From assembly GCA_043778255.1 (NCBI GenBank), contig JAYWGN010000054.1, forward strand, positions 1-64,000: a DNA stretch of 64,000 nucleotides, in the 5' to 3' direction. The notes below the pieces were generated by a model. The model did not search any database. It saw only the letters and a program-made list of their open reading frames with translations, and was not told the DNA's origin. Both the position numbers and the translations under genes were made by a program. This document shows, one piece after another, positions 54,040 to 63,324 of the stretch (position 1 is the first letter of the stretch; every line of letters starts with the position of its first letter). Source of the stretch: JAYWGN01 sp043778255 (GTDB lineage Bacteria > Bacteroidota > Bacteroidia > Chitinophagales > Chitinophagaceae).

Positions 54040-55644
54040 ATGGCAAACCCAACACAATTTATTGCAACACCCGCATTTTTACACGAAGTGATAAAAAATG
54101 CCGACAATGTACACTACCAACTAAGCCCCAACTTGCTAATAGAGCAAACCATACTACGAGGGCAAGGTACGCTTAATAATACTGGTGCATTAGTAATTAA
54201 CACTGGCGAATTTACAGGCCGTAGCCCAAAAGATAAGTTTATTGTAAAAGATGCTATTACCGAAAATAGCGTACACTGGAATGAGTTTAATTTTCCTATT
54301 AGCGAAAGTCATTTTAACACCGTGTATAATAAAATGATGGCTTACCTAGCCGATAAAGAATTGTGGGTACGTGACTGCTTTGCCTGTGCCGACACAAAGT
54401 ATAGAATTGGTGTAAGAGTAATAAACGAAAACCCATGGAGCAACTTGTTTTGCTACAACATGTTTATACGCCCAACCGATGAGGAACTTAAAAATATAAC
54501 AACCGATTGGAACATAATACAAGCTCCGGGCTTTAAGGCCGACCCTACTACAGATGGTACACGGCAACATAACTTTGCAATGGTAAGCTTTACCAAAAAA
54601 ACAATACTAATTGGTGGTACTGGCTACACTGGCGAAATGAAGAAAGGTATTTTTTCTATACTTAACTTTATACTACCACACAATAAAAATGTATTAAGTA
54701 TGCATTGCAGTGCCAATATGGGTAAAAGTGGCGATACAGCCGTGTTTTTTGGTCTTAGCGGCACAGGCAAAACTACGCTAAGTGCCGACCCTAACCGCAA
54801 ACTTATTGGCGACGATGAACACGGTTGGACTCCTAATAGTGTATTTAACTTTGAGGGTGGTTGCTATGCAAAAACAATAGACCTTACTGCCGAAAAAGAA
54901 CCAGAAATATTTGCTGCTATTAAAGCTGGTGCATTGGTAGAAAATGTAGGATTTGTTGGTGATACCAACGAAATAAACTTTGCTGATAAAACCATAACTG
55001 AAAATACTAGGGTGAGTTATCCGTTGCATTATATTAGCAACTCACTTGTGCCAAGTATTGGCAACGTTCCCAAGCATATTTTTTTTCTAACCTGTGATGC
55101 TTATGGTGTATTGCCACCCATAAGTAGGTTGAGTACTGGCCAAGCTATGTACCAATTTATAAGTGGCTATACCGCTAAAGTTGCAGGTACCGAAACTGGT
55201 ATAACCGAGCCTAAGTCAACTTTTAGTGCTTGCTTTGGTGCACCGTTTTTGCCATTGCACCCTGGCTATTACGCCAAAATGTTGGGCGAAAAATTAAGGG
55301 AAAGTAAAGCTACCGTGTGGCTTATAAATACCGGCTGGACGGGTGGAAGCTATGGCACAGGCAGCCGTATGAAATTGAGTTATACAAGAGCAATGATAAC
55401 TGCAGCACTTAACGGCGAATTAGATAAAGTGGAATACGATACCACACCATGGTTCAAATTGGCTATACCTACAACTTGCCCTAATGTACCTAGCGAAATA
55501 TTAAATGCTCGTAACACTTGGGCAAAGCCTGAAGAGTTTGATGCTAAAGCAAAAAATTTGGCGGCACAATTTGTAGCAAATTTTGAAAAATATGCAGCTG
55601 GCGTAACCCCCGAAATATTAGAGGCTGCACCTAAGGTTAGCTAG
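54040..55644 (+). CDS. pckA: Phosphoenolpyruvate carboxykinase (ATP)
   Basis: 534 aa. Gluconeogenic enzyme converting oxaloacetate plus ATP to PEP. NTGEFTGRSPKDKFIVKD near 51 binds substrate, SMHCSANMG near 222 has the metal-binding His, and FFGLSGTGKTTLSADPNRKL near 235 is the P-loop plus DDEHGW kinase-2 motif. Later, GWTGGSYGTGSRMKLSYTRA is the ATP-type signature. Single gene with promoter and terminator. Confidence 0.97.
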   Translation: MANPTQFIATPAFLHEVIKNADNVHYQLSPNLLIEQTILRGQGTLNNTGALVINTGEFTGRSPKDKFIVKDAITENSVHWNEFNFPISESHFNTVYNKMMAYLADKELWVRDCFACADTKYRIGVRVINENPWSNLFCYNMFIRPTDEELKNITTDWNIIQAPGFKADPTTDGTRQHNFAMVSFTKKTILIGGTGYTGEMKKGIFSILNFILPHNKNVLSMHCSANMGKSGDTAVFFGLSGTGKTTLSADPNRKLIGDDEHGWTPNSVFNFEGGCYAKTIDLTAEKEPEIFAAIKAGALVENVGFVGDTNEINFADKTITENTRVSYPLHYISNSLVPSIGNVPKHIFFLTCDAYGVLPPISRLSTGQAMYQFISGYTAKVAGTETGITEPKSTFSACFGAPFLPLHPGYYAKMLGEKLRESKATVWLINTGWTGGSYGTGSRMKLSYTRAMITAALNGELDKVEYDTTPWFKLAIPTTCPNVPSEILNARNTWAKPEEFDAKAKNLAAQFVANFEKYAAGVTPEILEAAPKVS

Positions 55645-55670
55645 TGTTTTTTTAATACAAAAAATTAACT

Positions 55671-55696
55671 GTAAAGCCTCCCAACGGAGGCTTTAC
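55671..55696. terminator. Bidirectional terminator between pckA and pdeM
   Basis: GTAAAGCCTCC and GGAGGCTTTAC form a perfect 11-bp stem with a four-base loop (CAAC), between convergent genes. Short A/T runs flank both sides. Confidence 0.8.
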
Positions 55697-55704
55697 TATT
55701 TAGT

Positions 55705-56361
55705 TTACATTACTTTAATAACCTCTTGCTGTGCTACAGCATATACAGCCTCTTGCTTATTAGGTTTTATTATATGTAGCCCTGTAAAGTTGCCGTAGGC
55801 AGGGAGTATAGCATATTGCTTTGCAAAATAAAAACAAGGGAACGTAAGGCTTTGCCTGCCCATACCTTTAAGCGAAATACCGGGATGTACATGCCCCGAA
55901 ATGGTGTAATAATCACTACTTAATACCGTTGCTTTATAATCATGTACAAACATAAATGGTGGTGTATGTAAACTAGCTTTTTCTACTGTTATATTGGCTA
56001 CTTCAAACCAATTATGACTACCAACATCATGATTGCCCATTACCAATGTAATAGGAATATTAGCAAAGTTGCTACGCCACTTTGCAAACAAAGCAAATTC
56101 AATATTGCTATTACTGTGAAATAAATCGCCCACTATAATAATACTACTAGGTTTGAAATGTTGAATATCTTCAGTAAGTTTATGGATATCGTTTTTAAAT
56201 ACCTCTTGTGGAATTGGAATACCGGCTTTTCTAAAATGGGTGGCTTTGCCCAAATGCAAATCGGACAGGATGAGGGTTTGTTGCTCCTCCCAATAGAGGC
56301 TTCTATTTGGCGATAACCAAAGCTGCTGATTGGCAATTGTATGTAGTAATGGTGGTGTCAA
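55705..56361 (-). CDS. pdeM: Ligase-associated DNA-damage-response endonuclease PdeM
   Basis: 218 aa calcineurin-like phosphoesterase. Metal motifs in order: ILSDLHLGKATHFRKAGIP (D-x-H), IIIVGDLFHSN (GD-x-x-x), VMGNHDVG (GNHD) and TISGHVHPGISLKG (GHxH). The HLGKATHFRK pattern and length match PdeM, which is usually encoded beside a DNA ligase, exonuclease and Lhr-like helicase. Here the helicase is 4.4 kb away and the ligase is not in the window. Last gene of the apaG-MFS-orphan-Mur operon. Confidence 0.85.
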   Translation of the reverse strand: MTPPLLHTIANQQLWLSPNRSLYWEEQQTLILSDLHLGKATHFRKAGIPIPQEVFKNDIHKLTEDIQHFKPSSIIIVGDLFHSNSNIEFALFAKWRSNFANIPITLVMGNHDVGSHNWFEVANITVEKASLHTPPFMFVHDYKATVLSSDYYTISGHVHPGISLKGMGRQSLTFPCFYFAKQYAILPAYGNFTGLHIIKPNKQEAVYAVAQQEVIKVM

Positions 56362-56384
56362 TGAGTACTGTAATTATAAATTGG

Positions 56385-57761
56385 CTATAATTGATCCTTT
56401 ACCTGAGTAGCAAATTGTTCTAAACTTGGATCTCTAGCACCCATTAATAATATTACACAACCCTTGCTGAGTAATGGTTGTATGGCTTGTACTACATTAT
56501 TACGATCTTCTACAAATAGTGCATTTTTGCCCAATGCTTTTATATCCATTATTAAATCGTTAGCACTTATATCTTTAACAGCTGTACCACCTGCATAAAA
56601 TATTTCGCTCATTACAATAGTATCATTTGGCCGTAAGGCGGCTGCAATTTCGGCAACAAAATCGGCTCGTAAAAACTTTGTAGGACCATACCCATGTGGC
56701 TGAAACCAAGCTATAACTTTGGTACTAATGGGTTGGCAAGCCATTATACTAGCAGCACATTTTACTGGGTTGTGTGCATAATCATCAATAAGCCATACAC
56801 CTTTATACTGCCCTACTATTTGATGCCGCCTATATATACCCTCATAAGCTGCAAGTGCAGTACTACAATGCTGCAATGTAGCCCCACAGTACAATGCAGC
56901 TGTTATGGCTGCGGTTGCATTTTCCATAGTATGCCTACCAATAGCATTAATATGTATAGGCTGTTGGTTGGCAGTAAATGATATTGCAAACTCATTAGCT
57001 ACAAAGTTAGTAGCTAATACACCTGCATTGGTGGGGGTATCAATTGCAAAATCGTTAGCCAAATTAACTGATAATGTAGTAGCTAAATAGTGACTTTGGT
57101 TGGTTATAAAGTGTGTACTATTTTGCTGAAAGCATAAAAACATTTGCATAAGTTCGGCTATATCTTTATGGTCTTTATCAACATTAAGCAATACACCAAC
57201 TTGGCTGTGGTACTGCACTATACTGCCATCACTCTCATCGGCTTCTATTACTAACCACTCTCCTTTGCCTACTTTTGCATTGCCTATTTTACCCTCATTA
57301 ATAATGCTTACCAACCCTGCTCCACTTATTATACTTGGTTGTAAGTTGGCAGTTTCCAATATATTAAATAGCATAGCGCAAGTAGTACTTTTGCCACTTG
57401 TACCACCAATAGCAATTGTTTTTTTGCTTTGTACTATTAACGCCAATAATTCACTACGCCTAATTATGGGTATATTAAGTTCCTTTGCTTTTTGCACTTC
57501 ATATACAGTATCCTCTATGGCTGTACTGCATACTATAAGGTCGGTTTGGTTTGTAATCCCATCACCATTTTGCAAGTAACATTGTATATTTTCTGCTTCT
57601 AATTTTTGCTTTATTGTTAAGGCTTCGCCATGCTCAAAATACCTATCGCTACCACTTACTTGCATACCTATACCCTGCAAATACTGGGCTATAGCACTCA
57701 TACCTGTACCTGCTATACCTATAAAGAATGGCTGCTTAAAGTCATTAATGCTTTGTATCAT
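56385..57761 (-). CDS. Mur ligase family protein (MurC/Mpl-like)
   Basis: 458 aa, three-domain Mur ligase. N-terminal Rossmann motif PFFIGIAGTGMSAIAQYL and VSGSDRY (about 10-40), ATP-binding loop AIGGTSGKSTTCAML near 117, IEADESDGSI near 172, and a C-terminal domain with DDYAHNPVKCAAS near 325 and the H-N-P motif. The UDP-MurNAc-type N-terminus places it with MurC/Mpl rather than MurD/E/F. Mpl (murein tripeptide recycling) or a second MurC are both possible; the sequence does not settle it. Confidence 0.8.
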   Translation of the reverse strand: MIQSINDFKQPFFIGIAGTGMSAIAQYLQGIGMQVSGSDRYFEHGEALTIKQKLEAENIQCYLQNGDGITNQTDLIVCSTAIEDTVYEVQKAKELNIPIIRRSELLALIVQSKKTIAIGGTSGKSTTCAMLFNILETANLQPSIISGAGLVSIINEGKIGNAKVGKGEWLVIEADESDGSIVQYHSQVGVLLNVDKDHKDIAELMQMFLCFQQNSTHFITNQSHYLATTLSVNLANDFAIDTPTNAGVLATNFVANEFAISFTANQQPIHINAIGRHTMENATAAITAALYCGATLQHCSTALAAYEGIYRRHQIVGQYKGVWLIDDYAHNPVKCAASIMACQPISTKVIAWFQPHGYGPTKFLRADFVAEIAAALRPNDTIVMSEIFYAGGTAVKDISANDLIMDIKALGKNALFVEDRNNVVQAIQPLLSKGCVILLMGARDPSLEQFATQVKDQL

Positions 57762-57773
57762 GTTGTAAAAATA

Positions 57774-58310
57774 TTATAAATTTCCGTTAGTCATTTTTTT
57801 GTTTTTTATAATTACTCCATCAAATTTCAATAGCTTTATAAGGTTAGCTTTGGGCAAATACTCAATGTAAAGTTGTGTATTGTTTTTTAATAGCACATAA
57901 TCCGTTTCCGATTCTATGGAAATAATTTTATGGATATTTTCAAATGGACATAAAAAAATGATTTGAAAAACTTCAGTATCGCCTGATTCAAAACTTGCCC
58001 CTTTTTTTATCATTACTCTTTTATATATTTCGTTGGGAGTACCCTTTGCCATAAGCATTTGCAGTACTACTTGTTCGCCAATTGTTAGTTTATTTAAAAA
58101 TGTGGTAGCCTTAACTTTAAATATTACCGATAAACAAACAATAATAAACCCACCAATTATTTTATAAGTAGTAGCCATAGGTACTAATAATATTATACAA
58201 AGTAGTATAACTAGTATTATAATAAAGCCAAATAGGTTAGCATACTTTTCTTTTTTAAAGGTTGCCTTTATATAATTAATATCATTTTTATGTAACGGGT
58301 ATAATTGCAT
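57774..58310 (-). CDS. Small membrane protein of unknown function
   Basis: 178 aa. Two adjacent membrane helices (about 27-47 and 50-70: GFIIILVILLCIILLVPMA, IIGGFIIVCLSVIF) and a soluble C-terminal domain of beta strands (about 75-170). No known motif. Ten bases after the MFS gene and 12 before the Mur ligase gene, so co-transcribed. Confidence 0.65.
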   Translation of the reverse strand: MQLYPLHKNDINYIKATFKKEKYANLFGFIIILVILLCIILLVPMATTYKIIGGFIIVCLSVIFKVKATTFLNKLTIGEQVVLQMLMAKGTPNEIYKRVMIKKGASFESGDTEVFQIIFLCPFENIHKIISIESETDYVLLKNNTQLYIEYLPKANLIKLLKFDGVIIKNKKMTNGNL

Positions 58311-58319
58311 AAGGCAAAG

Positions 58320-59513
58320 CTATTTTTTTATTATTTTGTAAAATACCATTGCTGGTACAAAGCATAGTAAACCACATAGTACCCAGTAGTTGGTAAAGCC
58401 AATATTATCAAGTAAACTAAGCCCAATAAGGCTTACGGCTATTTGCCCTATGCTCCAACTCATCATATATATACCTGAGTATGCACCTACATTGGCTGGT
58501 GTGGCCATAGTTACATAATAACTGTTCATAAAGGGTAGGGTAAGCATTTCGCCAAAGGTTACAATACACATACCCAATATAGCATTGGCATATATATTAG
58601 TAAATTGGTAAGTGGCCGATAGTAAAAAGAAAACTGCTATTAAAATACAACCAATCGTTATAATTATTTTTTTTGAATATTGGGGTTCTACTATTTTTAT
58701 AATTACCATTTCGCACAGTGCAATAATAATACCATTAGAGGCTAATAATGTACCAATAAATACACCGGTTAATTGTAATGCCTCTTTATAAAATAAGGGT
58801 AAGGTTACAAATAATTGAAAGAAACAAAATGTAAATACTAAGCAGCCTAATATAAAATACATAAAGGGCTTGTTGTGTAGTGGCTTTATAGGTATTGTTA
58901 GGTCGCCTAGTTTGTTTGTTTCTTTTTCTACCACTGTTTTGAGTGCTATATTGTATAATACTATGGCAGCAAATAATGAGGTAGCGCCATCAACCCAAAA
59001 TAACAAATGATAATTAAAATCGATAAACCAACCACCCAAAGCTGTACCTATTGACCATCCTAAGTTCATAGCCAACCTAATTAATGCAAATGATCTAGTA
59101 CGGTTTTCGGGTGTACTGTTAGCTAATACACTAGCTGCATTGGCGGGTCTAAAACTTTCGTTTACCATTGCCAACACAAAAAATGAAAACCCTAAATAGT
59201 AGAAATTAGTAACAAATGAAATGGCTATAAATAACAAACCACTAAAAAAAAGTGCAGCAAGTTGAATTTTTTTTGCTCCAAATACATCGGTTAATTTGCC
59301 ACCAAGGTAAGCACCTGCAATGGCTCCAAGCCCATAGCAGGCCACTATTACACCAGCTTTTGTTTTGCTGTATTGTAAGTATGCAGTGCAGTATATACTT
59401 GCAAATGCTACTACCATTGTGCCACTTCTATTAATAAACATAATTAAGCTAAGCAACCACATATTTTTACTTAGCCCTTTGTATGCATTTTGGTATAATT
59501 GTATTGGATTCAA
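58320..59513 (-). CDS. Major facilitator superfamily transporter
   Basis: 397 aa with about 12 hydrophobic helices. The MFS motif A region is GAYLGGKLTDVFGAKKIQ near residue 70, and NAASVLANSTPENRTRSFALIRLAMNLGWSIGT contains the helix 4-5 signature. Likely a drug- or metabolite-efflux antiporter of the DHA1 type; substrate unknown. Operon member between apaG and the small membrane protein. Confidence 0.85.
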   Translation of the reverse strand: MNPIQLYQNAYKGLSKNMWLLSLIMFINRSGTMVVAFASIYCTAYLQYSKTKAGVIVACYGLGAIAGAYLGGKLTDVFGAKKIQLAALFFSGLLFIAISFVTNFYYLGFSFFVLAMVNESFRPANAASVLANSTPENRTRSFALIRLAMNLGWSIGTALGGWFIDFNYHLLFWVDGATSLFAAIVLYNIALKTVVEKETNKLGDLTIPIKPLHNKPFMYFILGCLVFTFCFFQLFVTLPLFYKEALQLTGVFIGTLLASNGIIIALCEMVIIKIVEPQYSKKIIITIGCILIAVFFLLSATYQFTNIYANAILGMCIVTFGEMLTLPFMNSYYVTMATPANVGAYSGIYMMSWSIGQIAVSLIGLSLLDNIGFTNYWVLCGLLCFVPAMVFYKIIKK

Positions 59514-59534
59514 AAAAAATATTTAAAGCTAAAC

Positions 59535-59921
59535 TTAATTGTTTTTGTAAGGGTACACCAAATTAAATGGCGGTATGGCAACCTTAAACAACGATTTGTT
59601 GTACAAGTTTTCCATTGTATAATAGCCATACATTTTCCCAATTTCGGTAGTTAAGTTACAGCCACTAACATACTCATATTGTTGGTTAGGTTGTATTATA
59701 GGTTGTACACCTATTACTCCTTCGCCTTCTACTTCTTTTTTACTGCAACTACTATTTACTATATACCAATGCCTTCGTAATAGTTGTACTGCAAAGCTGT
59801 TGTAGTTCAATATATTTATTTTGTAGGCATGCATAAACTCAAGCAATATAGGGTTGCTATACTCTGGTTGATAATGCACCTCCACACTTATTTGTATGCC
59901 TTGGCTTATTGCTTTTACCAT
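59535..59921 (-). CDS. apaG: ApaG-domain protein
   Basis: 128 aa. A single ApaG/DUF525 domain: ISQGIQISVEVHYQPEYSNP, LLRRHWYIVNSS, EGVIGVQPIIQPNQQYEYVSG, then GKMYGYYTM. Beta-sandwich fold. The E. coli protein is linked to Co/Mg resistance, but the biochemical role is uncertain. First gene of the leftward operon ending in pdeM. Confidence 0.92.
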   Translation of the reverse strand: MVKAISQGIQISVEVHYQPEYSNPILLEFMHAYKINILNYNSFAVQLLRRHWYIVNSSCSKKEVEGEGVIGVQPIIQPNQQYEYVSGCNLTTEIGKMYGYYTMENLYNKSLFKVAIPPFNLVYPYKNN

Positions 59922-60262
59922 TGTAATTATTATTACATAAAGGTAAAGTAGTATTTATAATATTAACAGTGTAATGCAAATTAAAAATACAAATTTTTTA
60001 AATTAGCTCTTTTCTGTATTTGTAATATTTTATATGCCTCAACTTAAAGCAGAGCAAATAACTTAAACTCTGCAATAATTGTACTTACAAATGACTTAAT
60101 GTATCAACAACTATATTGGCTCATTTAATTTTAGGCAAAAAATTAATTATGTAACCAAATGATAAATTAAAACCAAAAAGTTATTTTTAAACATTATAGG
60201 TTTATATTACGTTTACTAAAAAGCTACAAAAAAAACCATTAATTTATAAACCCAAATTAATC
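59922..60262. other. Divergent spacer, apaG operon and PsiE gene
   Basis: A 341-bp AT-rich region. The only structure noted is an imperfect hairpin, GCAGAG and CTCTGC with a 13-base loop, near 60050-60080. Promoters for both sides are expected here, but no clear TAnnTTTG element is seen. Confidence 0.4.
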
Positions 60263-60703
60263 ATGCAAAATAATTCGAATTCAGAAAAATTTGATAAATC
60301 TATTATTAAGATAAATAATTTAATAATAAAATTTTTAATAGTAGTACTAACGTTTTGTTTGTTATTATCATTAGTAGATTTGGTAAAAATTATTTATCAA
60401 AAGGTTGCTACGCCACCATATTTTATGATTGATATATCGGCACTATTTGAAATTTTTACTTTAGTATTAATAGTAGCAATAGGTTATGAACTTATAAAGT
60501 CGTTCAATAAACTCATCACTTCCGATGTTATTCCTGTTATGCCCATAATTCAAATTTCGGTTATAGCAGTGGCCAACAAAATAATTACATTAGATACTAA
60601 ACATACTGAACCAAGCATTCTATTTGGTCTTGCTGCTATACTTATAGGGTTAGGTATTGCATTTTATTTGCTTAAAGATCATAGTATTAAAAATGAGAAA
60701 TAG
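60263..60703 (+). CDS. PsiE-family membrane protein
   Basis: 146 aa with four membrane helices (about 20-43, 58-78, 88-108 and 118-138). IDISALFEIFTLVLIVAIGYEL and the His/Glu-containing KHTEPSILFGLAAILIGLG correspond to the phosphate-starvation-inducible PsiE family. Function poorly known. Convergent with the helicase gene, monocistronic. Confidence 0.75.
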   Translation: MQNNSNSEKFDKSIIKINNLIIKFLIVVLTFCLLLSLVDLVKIIYQKVATPPYFMIDISALFEIFTLVLIVAIGYELIKSFNKLITSDVIPVMPIIQISVIAVANKIITLDTKHTEPSILFGLAAILIGLGIAFYLLKDHSIKNEK

Positions 60704-60749
60704 TGAATACCTTATGGTATAAATAATACCTACTTAAACCATTATACAA

Positions 60750-63317
60750 CTAATTTTTCGGTGTCATTCGTTTTACTCTATCGGCAATTTTTTCCGATGA
60801 TATGGACTCTCTTATACTATCTACCTTTATAGGAAAACAAAAAGGGGTTAGTTGCTTAGGGTAAGTAATTACTATATAAGTAGTGGCTATACGTTGCAAC
60901 ATTTCGGTTAGCCGTTGCTCCTCCATTTGTTGGGTATATACTTCGTTGTATGCTTGGCGTAATAGCAAATTATTGGGTTCGTACTCCTCAAACACTTTGT
61001 ACAAAAGGCTTGCCGATGATTGTAAATGCCTTGCTTTTTTCTGTTCGCCTGGCATACCTTGAAACACCAAACCACCAATAACGGCAATATCTCTAAATTT
61101 TCGTTTAGCCATTTCGGTACTATTTACACTTTTCCCAATATCGGCCATTAGGTTATTGGTGCTAAATAATTCATATACATTACTATCATCAATTGGTATA
61201 GGTTGGTCGCTGAGTAGTTCAAATCCATAATCGTTCATTGCAATTGATAAGGTAATAGGTGCTATTTTACTAATACGATAAGCCAATATAGTAGCAAATG
61301 CTTGGTGTACCATTCGCCCCTCAAATGGATACACAAATAAGTGGTAGCCATCTTTTGTTTCAATATGTTCAATTAATAATTCGTTAGCTTTAGGCAAATG
61401 GCTCAACTGCATTTGCAAGGCAAATATGGGTTGTAGCGTTTGCAACTCAATAGGCGATGCTGTATTAATATTACTACAACTGTTTAATACTTGCCGCAAC
61501 CTACTGCCCAGGTTAGCCGTAAGGCTCATACGGCCGCCCATCCAACTGGGCACTATACTTTTGGTACTTGTAGTTTTTTTTACAAGTACGGTCATATCTT
61601 TTATTTGCACCAAAGCTACATTTCTACCTGCTAAGGTAAATACATCACCAATTTTTAATTTGCTTATAAAGTACTCCTCTATGGTACCTATATAGCCACC
61701 ACTTACAAACTTAACTTTAAGCATTGCATCACTTACAATAGTACCAATATGTAGGCGGTGTTGCATTGCCGTTCGTCTATTTATTATTTGATAAATACCA
61801 TTTACAATTTCTACTTTTTTATATTCATCATACTCTTGTAATGCTTTACCACCTTGAGTTATATAAGTTAGCATAGCTTCAAATTCAGCTTCAGTTATTT
61901 GGTTATAGCAATAGGTATTTTTAATTTCATTAAATATTTGTGTGGGTTCAAAGCCTTCGCCTACAGCCAAAGTGCAGAGGTATTGTATTAACACATCGTA
62001 GCATAAAAATAAGGGTTCTTTGCTTTCAATTTCATTGTGGGTTATTGCATTTTTAAGTGCCACAGCTTCTAATAATTCCAAACTATGAGTGGGTAAAAAA
62101 TAAATTTTACTAACTGCCCCCGGTTGGTGTCCGCTACGGCCAGCCCGTTGTAAAAACCGGGCTATACTTTTTGGTGAGCCTACTTGTATTATACTTTCAA
62201 CAGGGCGAAAGTCCACCCCCAAATCTAAACTTGCAGTACACACAACTAACTTTAGTGTAGCCGTATGCAAAGCTTCCTCTACCCACACTCTAAGTTGTTG
62301 CTCTATGCTGCCGTGGTGTATAGCTATAGCTCCTGCCAACTCAGGTGCTGCTTGTAGTATAGCTTGGTACCATTGCTCCGTCATTCCCCTTGTATTTATA
62401 AATAATAGTGTAGTTGTACTTTGGTGAATAATAGGTAATATTTGCTCTAATAATTTTATACCCAAATGCCCTGCCCAAGGGTAATTGTCAACCACAGGTG
62501 GTAGTATGGATTGTATAAGTAGTCCACCTTGTATGGTGGTATCTTTAGTTTTACCTTTTTTTATTTTACTGTTTTTAAGTTCCGCTTCGCTATTGTATAT
62601 AGTGTAGTGTACATCAGTTTTTATTATGGTCCCCTCACTTGTAACGCTTTGTAGCAGCACATCTTTAGCATCGGGTAAGTTACCAATAGTGGCCGATATG
62701 CCCCATACACTTAGTTTATGTTGGGCTATATTTATAGTGCTTTTATTAATGCCTACTATTCTACTTATTGCCAACTCTACTTGTACACCTCGTTTGCTGC
62801 CTAGCAGTTCGTGCCATTCATCAACAGCTATTATTTTTACAGTATGTAATAGTTTACTATTTTCTTTTTGTGCTAATAGTAGTTGTGTGCTTTCGGGTGT
62901 TATTATTAGTATTTCAGGTATATGCCTTTTTTGTTTTTGCCTTTCGGCAGTTGTAGTGTCGCCATTTCTAACTCCAATTTTCCAAGGTAATTGTATTGCT
63001 GTTATTACCTCTTGCATTGCTCTTGCTATATCTTTTGCTAGTGCTTTTAATGGGGTAATCCATAGCAATTGTAAGCCTATATTATTGAGGGTAGTATAGT
63101 TGGTTGGGTTGTTGTTAATATGTTGTATTATACTGCCTATAAATACGGCAAAGGTTTTGCCATAGCCAGTTGGCGCATTTACTAAGCCACTATTGCCCTC
63201 GCTTATTTGCTGCCAAGCTTGTACCTGAAATTCAAATGGCACACAACCTTTCCCTTGCAAATAATTAGTAACTATTTGGTAGCCTTTAGTTTTTGTTATT
63301 GGTAAGGTTGTTGTCAT
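60750..63317 (-). CDS. Ligase-associated DNA-damage-response DEXH helicase (Lhr-like)
   Basis: 855 aa SF2 helicase. Q-like region FEFQVQAWQQI, Walker A NAPTGYGKTFAVFIGS near 50, DEXH box VDEWHELLGSKRG near 168, motif III ISATIGNLPDAKDV, FINTRGMTEQWYQAIL near 306, motif V LDLGVDFRPVE and motif VI FLQRAGRSGHQPGA near 390. The C-terminal winged-helix and Lhr-core regions (about 430-830) include PSWMGGRMSL. The DEWHELLGSKRG form and length match the helicase of the ligase-PdeM DNA-repair cluster. Starts seven bases after the Fic gene's stop. Confidence 0.9.
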   Translation of the reverse strand: MTTTLPITKTKGYQIVTNYLQGKGCVPFEFQVQAWQQISEGNSGLVNAPTGYGKTFAVFIGSIIQHINNNPTNYTTLNNIGLQLLWITPLKALAKDIARAMQEVITAIQLPWKIGVRNGDTTTAERQKQKRHIPEILIITPESTQLLLAQKENSKLLHTVKIIAVDEWHELLGSKRGVQVELAISRIVGINKSTINIAQHKLSVWGISATIGNLPDAKDVLLQSVTSEGTIIKTDVHYTIYNSEAELKNSKIKKGKTKDTTIQGGLLIQSILPPVVDNYPWAGHLGIKLLEQILPIIHQSTTTLLFINTRGMTEQWYQAILQAAPELAGAIAIHHGSIEQQLRVWVEEALHTATLKLVVCTASLDLGVDFRPVESIIQVGSPKSIARFLQRAGRSGHQPGAVSKIYFLPTHSLELLEAVALKNAITHNEIESKEPLFLCYDVLIQYLCTLAVGEGFEPTQIFNEIKNTYCYNQITEAEFEAMLTYITQGGKALQEYDEYKKVEIVNGIYQIINRRTAMQHRLHIGTIVSDAMLKVKFVSGGYIGTIEEYFISKLKIGDVFTLAGRNVALVQIKDMTVLVKKTTSTKSIVPSWMGGRMSLTANLGSRLRQVLNSCSNINTASPIELQTLQPIFALQMQLSHLPKANELLIEHIETKDGYHLFVYPFEGRMVHQAFATILAYRISKIAPITLSIAMNDYGFELLSDQPIPIDDSNVYELFSTNNLMADIGKSVNSTEMAKRKFRDIAVIGGLVFQGMPGEQKKARHLQSSASLLYKVFEEYEPNNLLLRQAYNEVYTQQMEEQRLTEMLQRIATTYIVITYPKQLTPFCFPIKVDSIRESISSEKIADRVKRMTPKN

Positions 63318-63324
63318 TCGTTAG

